A stretch of 17,130 nucleotides of DNA. Source: Gemmatimonadales bacterium. GTDB lineage: Bacteria > Gemmatimonadota > Gemmatimonadetes > Gemmatimonadales > GWC2-71-9. The notes below the pieces were generated by a model, which was given only the letters and a program-made list of their open reading frames with translations, did not search any database and had not been told where the DNA came from. Position numbers and translations under genes: made by a program. The stretch lies in NCBI GenBank assembly GCA_013813675.1, contig JACCRH010000015.1, forward strand, positions 1 to 17,130, in the 5' to 3' direction. Shown here piece after piece: positions 1 to 6,110 of the stretch; position 1 is the stretch's first letter, and each line of letters begins with the position of its first letter.

Positions 1-724
1 CGATCAGCGCCGGGCCGGTGGCGCCGTCGCCGACGAACATGTCGAGCCATTTGCCGGTGACAGCCAGCACCAGGGCATAGAACGTCACCATGGCCCAGGG
101 CTGCACCGCCACCCGCCAGTCGGTCCAGAGCACGTAGATCCCGAGCGCGGGCACGGCCAGGAACCCCATGAGATGGTTGGTCGCCGTGAGGGCCAGTACG
201 TAGGCGATGAGCACCAGCCAGCGGTCGCGGTGGGGGCCGGGCTCGTCGTCGCCCCAGCGCACCACGAGCCACATCACCAGCGCGATGGAGAGCAGCGACA
301 CGGTGTACACCTTCTCGTTCACCACCGACTGGTTCCACACCGTCCACGACGTGGCACCGACCAGGGCACCGGCCAGGGCGGCGCCACGCCGAGCCCAGGG
401 GTGCGGCACGATGCCGCGGAGCCACCGCTCCGCCACCAGGAACCAGAACGCCGCCGCGCCGGCGCTGGTCACCGCGGCGAACAGGTTGATCCGCACGGCG
501 TAGGACTCGGCCAGGGGGAGCAGGCCGAAGACGTGGGCCAGAACGACGAAGAGCGGATTCCCCGGCGGATGCGGGATGCCGGCCACCCGCGCCGCGGCGA
601 TGTACTCCGATGCATCCCAGAACGCCGTGGTCGGCGCCAGCGTGAGCAGGTAGATGAGGAGCACGAGAACGAAGGTGACCAGCGCCCAGAGGTAGGGCGG
701 TCGTTCCTGAGAAGTGGCGTTCAT
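1..724 (-). CDS. DUF2723 family membrane protein (GT-C-like), partial, C-terminus beyond window
   Basis: Only the first 241 residues are inside the window; the gene continues past base 1. The start is the ATG at 724-722, 11 bases after the purH stop, with only a weak ribosome site. A first hydrophobic helix (about residues 11-30) is followed by an acidic loop with W36, D37 and E40, then GIPHPPGNPLF at about 49-59. This is the signature of the DUF2723 (PF11028) family, related to eukaryotic TMEM260. Several more hydrophobic helices follow, with an NEKVY motif near residue 140. Family knowledge: the fold is that of GT-C glycosyltransferases, where the acidic pair in the first external loop is thought to bind a lipid-linked sugar donor; TMEM260 is described as a protein O-mannosyltransferase. 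The bacterial substrate is unknown. It probably sits in the inner membrane and may be co-transcribed with purN-purH. The family call is firm; enzymatic activity is inferred. Confidence 0.85.
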   Translation of the reverse strand, partial: MNATSQERPPYLWALVTFVLVLLIYLLTLAPTTAFWDASEYIAAARVAGIPHPPGNPLFVVLAHVFGLLPLAESYAVRINLFAAVTSAGAAAFWFLVAERWLRGIVPHPWARRGAALAGALVGATSWTVWNQSVVNEKVYTVSLLSIALVMWLVVRWGDDEPGPHRDRWLVLIAYVLALTATNHLMGFLAVPALGIYVLWTDWRVAVQPWAMVTFYALVLAVTGKWLDMFVGDGATGPALI

Positions 725-735
725 GTCGTCCAGGG

Positions 736-2265
736 TCAGTGGCGGAACTGGCGGCGGCCGGTCATTACCATGGCCATGCCGTGGCGGTTGGCCGCCTCGA
801 TCACCTCGGCGTCGCGCACCGAGCCGCCGGGCTGAATCACCGCGCTCACGCCGGCGGAGGCGGCATGCTCCAGCCCGTCCGCGAAGGGAAAGAAGGCGTC
901 GGAGGCCAGCACGGTGCCGGCCGGGTCGTGCCCCAGGGCGCGGGCCTTGTGCACCGCGAGGAAGGTGCTGTCCACCCGGCTGGTCTGGCCGGCGCCGATG
1001 CCGATGGCCACTTCGTCGCGGGCGAGCAGGATCGCATTCGACTTGACGGCGGCCACGGCGGCCCAGGCGAAGCGGAGATCGTTCCACTCCCGCTCCGACG
1101 GCTGGCGATCCGTGGCGACGGTCCAGTCCTGGTCCGAGCCGTCGAACTCGAACTGGTCCTGGACTAGAAAGCCTCCCCGCACCCGCTTGAAGTCCAGCGC
1201 GCCCGCGCCGCGGCTCACCGGCAGCTCGACCACGCGAAGCTGCTTCTTTGCGGCGAACACGGCCATCGCCTCGTCGTGGAACGAAGGCGCGACCACCACT
1301 TCGACGAAGAGGTCGCTCATCGCCTGAGCGGTGGCCCGGTCCACCACCGTGTTGAATGCGATCACCGAGCCGAACGCCGAGACCGGGTCGGTGGCCCGCG
1401 CCTTCCGGAACGCCTCGGCCGCGGTCGCCGCCACCGCGATGCCGCAGGGCGTGGTGTGCTTGATGATGCAGCAGGCCGGCCGGTTGGCCCAGCTCGCCAC
1501 CGCCCACATGGCCGCGTCGAGATCCAGCAGGTTGTTGAAGGAGAGCTCCTTCCCCTGTCGCTGGGCGAGGTCCCGCATGCCCCGGGGCTCCTCGGTCACG
1601 TAGAGCGCGGCGCGCTGCGAGGGGTTCTCGCCGTAGCGCAGCATCTGCAGGCGCTCGATGGCGAGGCCGAGCCGCTGGGGAAGTCCCTCCTCCTTGGGCG
1701 TGAGATAGCCCGCGATCGCGGCGTCGTAATCGCCGGTGTGGGCGAACACCTTGGCGGCGAACCCCCGCCGGACCCCTTCATCTACCGCTCCCCGCCGCAG
1801 CAGGTCGAGCACCTTGGGGTAGTCGGTCGGATCCACCACCGGCAGGACGAAGGCATGATTCTTCGCGGCCGAACGGAGCATGGCGGGTCCGCCGACGTCG
1901 ATGTTCTCCACCGCGTCCTCGAAGGGCACCCCGGGCCGCGAGATGGTCATCTGGAAGGGGTAGAGATTGACCGCCACCAGGTCGATGGGGACGATTCCGC
2001 GCTCACCGATGGCGGTGAGATGATCGGGCAGGTCCCTCCGAGCGAGCAGCGCACCGTGAATGGCCGGGTGCAGCGTCTTGACCCGGCCGTCGAGCAGCTC
2101 GGCGAAGCCGGTCACCTCGTCCACCGGGATGACGTCCACCCCGGCGGCGCGGAGTGTCGCCGCGGTGCCGCCGGTGGAGGCGATCTCCCAGCCGAGCTGA
2201 ACCAGACCTTGGACGAAGGCGACGATCCCGCGCTTGTCGCTGACCGAGATCAGCGCGCGGGGCAT
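736..2265 (-). CDS. purH: Bifunctional AICAR formyltransferase / IMP cyclohydrolase PurH
   Basis: Catalyses the last two steps of de novo IMP synthesis in the cytosol: formylation of AICAR with 10-formyl-THF, then ring closure to IMP. The product is 509 residues, close to the usual 510-530. The N-terminal MGS-like cyclohydrolase domain (about 1-190) shows ASTGGTA near residue 29, GRVKTLHPAIHG near 60 and NLYPF near 100. The C-terminal transformylase domain shows RYGENPSQ near 210, the catalytic K-H pair in IIKHTTPCG at 269-270, SAFG near 296, VKSNA near 406 and GAGQTSRVDS near 423. It ends in the typical FRH. The start is the ATG at 2265, because MPRALISVSDK matches the family N-terminus. The frame stays open upstream to 2550, but that part overlaps purN and has no family character. 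It lies 10 bases after purN, so the two are probably co-transcribed. No clear ribosome site is visible. Confidence 0.97.
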   Translation of the reverse strand: MPRALISVSDKRGIVAFVQGLVQLGWEIASTGGTAATLRAAGVDVIPVDEVTGFAELLDGRVKTLHPAIHGALLARRDLPDHLTAIGERGIVPIDLVAVNLYPFQMTISRPGVPFEDAVENIDVGGPAMLRSAAKNHAFVLPVVDPTDYPKVLDLLRRGAVDEGVRRGFAAKVFAHTGDYDAAIAGYLTPKEEGLPQRLGLAIERLQMLRYGENPSQRAALYVTEEPRGMRDLAQRQGKELSFNNLLDLDAAMWAVASWANRPACCIIKHTTPCGIAVAATAAEAFRKARATDPVSAFGSVIAFNTVVDRATAQAMSDLFVEVVVAPSFHDEAMAVFAAKKQLRVVELPVSRGAGALDFKRVRGGFLVQDQFEFDGSDQDWTVATDRQPSEREWNDLRFAWAAVAAVKSNAILLARDEVAIGIGAGQTSRVDSTFLAVHKARALGHDPAGTVLASDAFFPFADGLEHAASAGVSAVIQPGGSVRDAEVIEAANRHGMAMVMTGRRQFRH

Positions 2266-2275
2266 GACACAACTT

Positions 2276-2881
2276 TCACTGATGAGACTCCACGGGTTGG
2301 TCGACCGGTACTGGGCGCCCCGCGGCGGCGGCGGCGAGCACGGCGGCGGGCAAGAGACGATGCTCGGCCTCGAGCACCCGCGCGGCCAGCCGGTCGGGAT
2401 CGTCGCCGGGAAGGACCGGTACCCTGGCCTGGCCGAGGATGGTGCCGCGGTCGTACACCTCATCCACCAGATGAACCGTCGCGCCACTCTCCCGCGCTCC
2501 GCTGGCGAGCACGGCCTGGTGCACTCTGCGGCCGTACATCCCCTTGCCACCGTACGCCGGCAGCAGCCCGGGATGGATGTTGATGATCCGGCCTCGGAAA
2601 CGTTCGATCACCCCGGAGGGCACCAGCTTGAGGTAGCCCGCGAGGACCACGAGATCCACCGCCTGGCGCTCCAGTACCGCGAGCCATTCATCGGCGTCGC
2701 CCGGATCCCCCAGCGTGACGGCTGGAATTCTTGCCGTGCCGGCGCGCGACAGCGCTGGCGCATCGGCCCGGTCGCTCACCACCAGCACCACACGCGCCGG
2801 GGCGTCCGGCCCCAGCGCGCGCAGCAGCGCCTCGAGATTACTGCCGCGTCCCGAGACGGCCACGGCGACACGCATAGGCAT
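2276..2881 (-). CDS. purN: Phosphoribosylglycinamide formyltransferase PurN
   Basis: Transfers a formyl group from 10-formyl-THF to GAR, the third step of de novo purine synthesis. The 201-residue protein has the N-terminal phosphate-binding SGRGSNLEALL (residues 10-20) and the catalytic trio N101, H103 (IINIHPGLLP) and D144 (VYDRG), matching the numbered residues of the family closely. YGGKGMYG at 110-117 is typical of many bacterial PurN proteins. Two close starts are possible: ATG at 2881 (MPMRV) or ATG at 2875 (MRVAV). Neither has a good ribosome site. An upstream in-frame extension to 2959 is unlikely because it reads through a GC-rich hairpin and is low complexity. purN is followed after 10 bases by purH and preceded, 84 bases away, by gmhB. 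The two purine genes may have their own promoter, since an AT-richer TTAGCTT lies just ahead of the start. The function is certain; only the exact start is open. Confidence 0.96.
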   Translation of the reverse strand: MPMRVAVAVSGRGSNLEALLRALGPDAPARVVLVVSDRADAPALSRAGTARIPAVTLGDPGDADEWLAVLERQAVDLVVLAGYLKLVPSGVIERFRGRIINIHPGLLPAYGGKGMYGRRVHQAVLASGARESGATVHLVDEVYDRGTILGQARVPVLPGDDPDRLAARVLEAEHRLLPAAVLAAAAAGRPVPVDQPVESHQ

Positions 2882-2897
2882 GGCGGGGGAAGCTAAT

Positions 2898-2947
2898 CGG
2901 GGCCGGGGCGGCAGGGCAGCGGCCCAGGCTCTGCCGCGTCGGCCCCG
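2898..2947 (-). repeat. GC-rich inverted repeat between gmhB and purN; candidate terminator or attenuator hairpin
   Basis: On the plus strand GGGGCCG (2899-2905) and GCGGCAG (2908-2914) pair with CTGCCGC (2931-2937) and CGGCCCC (2940-2946). Another C-G pair (2898/2947) closes the base. The stem is therefore about 17 base pairs with one two-base interruption, and the loop is 16 bases. It occupies most of the 84-base gap between the gmhB stop and the purN start. In the transcribed (minus) direction it is followed by ATTAGCTT rather than a run of U. It is therefore not a textbook intrinsic terminator, but it could end or attenuate read-through from the upstream cluster or block 3' decay. Confidence 0.55.
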
Positions 2948-2965
2948 CTCAGGGCGCAAAGTCGG

Positions 2966-3502
2966 TCACTGCAGGATGATGCCGACGGCGGTCGCGAGGT
3001 CCTGCACGACGGGGAAGCGGCCCGCGGCGGACGTGAGCTCGTGCGGTGCAGCCTGTCCGATCAGCAGGCCCCGCCCGTTGAAGCGCTCGGCTGGGAGGAC
3101 GTCGCGGAGACGATCGCCCACCCACCAACTGCGTGCGAGATGGAGCCCGTGATCGGCCGCTGCACGGCGGTAGAGCAGGGGACCCGGCTTCCGGCACTCG
3201 CAGGGGCCGGTGAAGTCGGGGTGATGGGGGCAATGATAGTGTCCCGCCAGCCGGGCCCCGGCGCCGGCGAGGAGGTCGTCCAGCCGTCGCGCGGTCGAGG
3301 CGTACGCCGCCTCATCGAACAGCCCTCGGGCGATCCCCGACTGATTGGTCACCACGATCACGGGCAAGCCGGCGTGGCTCAGACTGGCGATGGACTCGGC
3401 GGCCCCCGGGAGGAGCCGCACCGCCGCCGGATCGCTGATGTAGTGGGCGTCCTCGATGATGGTGCCGTCGCGGTCGAGGAAGACCGCGCTCCGCCCGCTC
3501 AC
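2966..3502 (-). CDS. gmhB: D-glycero-D-manno-heptose-1,7-bisphosphate 7-phosphatase (HAD-IIIA) GmhB
   Basis: A 178-residue HAD-superfamily phosphatase, the usual length for GmhB, which removes the 7-phosphate from heptose bisphosphate on the way to ADP-heptose for LPS core or nucleotide-activated heptose. Visible motifs are the nucleophile and acid D10 and D12 in VFLDRDGTI, motif II TNQSGIARG at 52-60, and WWVGDRLRD with D130. The zinc loop characteristic of GmhB has C91, H93, C101 and C103 (CPHHPDFTGPCECRKP). The start is the GTG at 3502-3500, overlapping the selA TGA by four bases (GTGA). A longer in-frame reading running back to 4699 is a shadow of selA. The zinc loop separates it from histidinol phosphatase, although some HAD-IIIA relatives share it, so the exact substrate (alpha or beta anomer, LPS or other glycan) is not settled. 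Other heptose genes are not in the window. Confidence 0.9.
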   Translation of the reverse strand: MSGRSAVFLDRDGTIIEDAHYISDPAAVRLLPGAAESIASLSHAGLPVIVVTNQSGIARGLFDEAAYASTARRLDDLLAGAGARLAGHYHCPHHPDFTGPCECRKPGPLLYRRAAADHGLHLARSWWVGDRLRDVLPAERFNGRGLLIGQAAPHELTSAAGRFPVVQDLATAVGIILQ

Positions 3503-4857
3503 TCGCGGAGCGCCTCGACCAGCGCCGCGGCGACCGCGGCAAAGCTCTCCTCGGGCAGGGTGCGGGGATCCAGCAGCACGCGGCCGTTCCCCACTCTGGC
3601 GACGACCGCGGGATCTCCCAACCGGAGCCGCAGCGCGAGGCCGTCGGGGCCGAGCCCGCCAGCGTCGAGCGTCACCAGCGTCGTGGGCAGATGCGCCTCG
3701 GGAAACGAGCCGCCGCCGGCGGCGGACTCGCCGGGCTGGAGCGACGGCTGGAGGGCTGCCGGACACAGGACCGCCAACCGGCCAGCGCGTCCCGCGAGAT
3801 CCGCCGAAGTCAGCGTGAGCATGCGAAGCACCGGGATTTCCCGAACCGCCTCCGCGGGATCGCGGTAGAGGGCGAGCGTCGCCTCCAGGCCGGCGAGGGT
3901 CATTTTGTCGGCCCGAACCGCGCGGGCCACCGGGTGCTCGCGGCAGCGGGCCACCATTGCCCGGCGCCCGACGATGCATCCCGCCTGCGGCCCGCCCAGC
4001 AGCTTGTCCCCGCTGAAGAGAACGAGGTCGGCCCCGGCAGCCAGCGCGCCGGACACCAGTGGCTCGCCCCGCAGCCCCCAGGCCGACAGGTCGGTGAGCA
4101 GCCCGCTTCCCACGTCCACCACATAGGGCACCTCCGCCTCGCGGCAGAGGGCGGCGAGCTCGGCCGAGTCCGGCGTGGCGACGAAGCCTCGCTGCTCGAA
4201 GTTGGAGCGATGGACCGTGAGAACGGCGGCCACGCCGACGTCGAGTGCCCGGCGGTAGTCGTCCAGGTGGGTGCGGTTGGTGGTGCCGATCTCCCGAAGC
4301 GCGGCGCCACTGCGCAGCAGGATGTCGGGAATGCGAAACGATCCGCCGATCTCGATCAGCTCGCCGCGAGAGATGAGGACGTCCCGTCCGGAGGCGAGCG
4401 CGCTCAACGCCAGGAGCAGCGCTCCGGCGGCGTTGTTGACCGCCAGGGCGTCCTCCGCCCCGGTTACGCCGCGCAGCGGTTGGCGGCAGTGGTCGCTCCG
4501 GCTGCCCCGGGTCCCGGTGTCGAGGTCGAGCTCGAGGTTGCTGTACCCCGCCGCCACCGCAGCCATCGCGGCCACCGCGACGGGCGCGAGAGGCGCCCGG
4601 CCCAGATTGGTATGCAGCACCACGCCGGTCGCGTTGAGCACGGGGCGGAGACTCGCTCGAGCGCGGTCGGAGAGCCGCTCGCGGACGTCGGAGGCCCAAT
4701 TCTCGGGAGGCCCGCCGCGCCTGGTGCGCGCCGCGGCGATCGACTCGCGCACCGCATCCACCACCGCGAGCCGCGGGGCCGTATGGAGCAGCTCACGGAT
4801 CTCCGGCTCGAGGAGCAGGCGGTCGACCGAGGGAAGCTCGCGACGCCGGTCGGTCAC
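3499..4857 (-). CDS. selA: L-seryl-tRNA(Sec) selenium transferase SelA
   Basis: A PLP enzyme that converts seryl-tRNA(Sec) to selenocysteinyl-tRNA(Sec) using selenophosphate. The protein is 452 residues, normal for the family (about 450-470). The N-terminal tRNA-binding part carries RELPSVDRLL at 6-15. The core has LNATGVVLHTNLGRAPL at 74-90, the RGSRSDHC block at 117-124, HRSNFEQRGF at 216-225 and the PLP lysine K285 in FSGDKLLGGPQAG. These motifs fit genuine SelA rather than the more distant SelA-like family. The start is a GTG at 4857-4855 overlapping the TGA of the lipoprotein gene by four bases. Its own TGA overlaps the gmhB GTG in the same way. It has no visible ribosome site, so translation is probably coupled. 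I see no selB, selD, tRNA(Sec) gene or SECIS element in the window; these would have to be elsewhere for it to function. Confidence 0.95.
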   Translation of the reverse strand: MTDRRRELPSVDRLLLEPEIRELLHTAPRLAVVDAVRESIAAARTRRGGPPENWASDVRERLSDRARASLRPVLNATGVVLHTNLGRAPLAPVAVAAMAAVAAGYSNLELDLDTGTRGSRSDHCRQPLRGVTGAEDALAVNNAAGALLLALSALASGRDVLISRGELIEIGGSFRIPDILLRSGAALREIGTTNRTHLDDYRRALDVGVAAVLTVHRSNFEQRGFVATPDSAELAALCREAEVPYVVDVGSGLLTDLSAWGLRGEPLVSGALAAGADLVLFSGDKLLGGPQAGCIVGRRAMVARCREHPVARAVRADKMTLAGLEATLALYRDPAEAVREIPVLRMLTLTSADLAGRAGRLAVLCPAALQPSLQPGESAAGGGSFPEAHLPTTLVTLDAGGLGPDGLALRLRLGDPAVVARVGNGRVLLDPRTLPEESFAAVAAALVEALRE

Positions 4858-6110
4858 TGGGGTCTGGCGGTGTCGGGACCCGCCCGCACCGAGTCGGGGC
4901 CGGGGAGGAGCGAGTCGCGCGTGGGGCGCTCGGGCACGACCAGGGTCCCGACCACGTCGCCGGCGACACCGGTCACATTCCGCACGCCGCGGATCTCCAC
5001 GGTGTAGCGTCCGCCAACCCGCCAGGGCTGGACCGGCCGGAGCACCAGCTGGTCGCTGAGCGCCGGACGGCCCGCCACCCGTCCCAGCTCCGGCGGGCGC
5101 GCGCCGGGACGCGCGCCGGGCACCGGAGGTCGACCTGGTGGGGTGAGGGTGTCGGCTTTGCTGGTATCGGCTCCGGCGGAATCAACTCTCGCGGAGCGCT
5201 TGGCATGGAGGCTGTCGTCCAACGGCCGAGGAAGCAGCGACGCTATCCGCACCGGTGTCGAGTCGGGCAGGAGGGAGACCCGCACCGCGGACGGCTGCAG
5301 CCGCTGCCGTGGATCGAGCGACTGGGTGAGCTCCACCACGGCCGACACGCTGTCCGTCGGCGTGACCGTCCGGATGCGGGGCGGGGTGGTATCGTGGACG
5401 AAGGCCCACAACTCCAGCGCGCTGTCCCGTCTGCTGGTGACCCGCATGCTGTCGAACGCCTCGCGCGGGTCCGCGAGGTGATTGCGGTTCTCGTCCAGCA
5501 CTCCGCTCACGATGTACTCCCCGGCGGGGAGCGGTCCGAGGCTGAAGCGCCCAGAGGAGTCGGCCAAGCCGCGATAAGGGAGACTGTCGGGAAGCTGGGT
5601 CGCGACCACCAGCGCCGCCGGGGCGGGACGGCCCGACCTCCAATCCACCACCACGCCTTCGAAGGTGGTCTCGGGGCGGGGAGCTCCGGTGCTGAAGGTG
5701 ATCAGCGCCCCCCGGTTCGAGCGGTTCCTCCGGAGATCGGTGACCCCGGGGAGAAGCTCCACCCGGTAGATCCGGTCGCGCTGCCACCCCTCGTCCGGCC
5801 GCACGGTGATCCGGTCGCGCCGCCAGCGCACTTCGGGCACCTCGGTGGTAGGCGACAAGAGCACCAGCTTTTCGATGTCGCCGGTGCCCGCGCCCTGGCT
5901 CGGCGAGGAGCCTTCCGAGATGACTTCGTCGAAGAAGAACTCCACGTCGCCGCTGAAATCGGGGATGCTCTGGAACGAGTCGGGGTTGGTCCGGACCAGT
6001 TGGGGCGCTGCGGCATCGGGAGGGCCGCCGGGTGGAGGCTCGATGCGGGCGCAGGCGGTGACCAGCGCCGTCAGGGCGGCGAAACGGCGCCCGCCGCCGA
6101 GCCACTTCAC
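4854..6110 (-). CDS. Ig-like domain surface lipoprotein, function unknown
   Basis: A 418-residue predicted lipoprotein. The start is a GTG at 6110-6108 overlapping the valS TGA (GTGA), giving a short basic signal peptide with lipobox LVTAC and lipidated C20. After it, IEPPPGGPPD and then APQLVRTNPDS resemble the start of Bacteroidota-type Ig-like lipoproteins. Residues about 37-143 look like an SbsA/Big_5 Ig-like domain (FFFDEVI, YRVELLPGV, ITFSTG). Residues 150-225 look like a carboxypeptidase-regulatory-like beta sandwich (EGVVVDWRSGRP, SSGRFSLGPLPAGEYIV). From about 243 (TTPPRIRTVTPTDS) a second Ig-like stretch begins, interrupted at 300-345 by a Pro/Asp/Ser-rich linker. The C-terminus is an unstructured tail with DS and DT steps. 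It would be exported and anchored in a membrane, probably the outer one. No enzymatic motif is visible. Its role next to valS and selA is unknown. The lipoprotein call is firm; the domain borders are approximate. Confidence 0.85.
   Translation of the reverse strand: MKWLGGGRRFAALTALVTACARIEPPPGGPPDAAAPQLVRTNPDSFQSIPDFSGDVEFFFDEVISEGSSPSQGAGTGDIEKLVLLSPTTEVPEVRWRRDRITVRPDEGWQRDRIYRVELLPGVTDLRRNRSNRGALITFSTGAPRPETTFEGVVVDWRSGRPAPAALVVATQLPDSLPYRGLADSSGRFSLGPLPAGEYIVSGVLDENRNHLADPREAFDSMRVTSRRDSALELWAFVHDTTPPRIRTVTPTDSVSAVVELTQSLDPRQRLQPSAVRVSLLPDSTPVRIASLLPRPLDDSLHAKRSARVDSAGADTSKADTLTPPGRPPVPGARPGARPPELGRVAGRPALSDQLVLRPVQPWRVGGRYTVEIRGVRNVTGVAGDVVGTLVVPERPTRDSLLPGPDSVRAGPDTARPQ

Noticed and set aside
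2266..2550. A 95-residue N-terminal extension of PurH
   Set aside because: It overlaps purN and has no family similarity; the ATG at 2265 gives the normal PurH N-terminus.
3499..3501. The selA TGA read as selenocysteine, giving a SelA-GmhB product
   Set aside because: GmhB lies in a different frame from selA, no SECIS-like hairpin is evident, and SelA is full length at this stop.
3503..4699. A long N-terminal fusion to GmhB
   Set aside because: It is a shifted reading of selA, Arg/Gly/Ala-rich. The GTG at 3502 with a GTGA overlap gives a normal-length GmhB.
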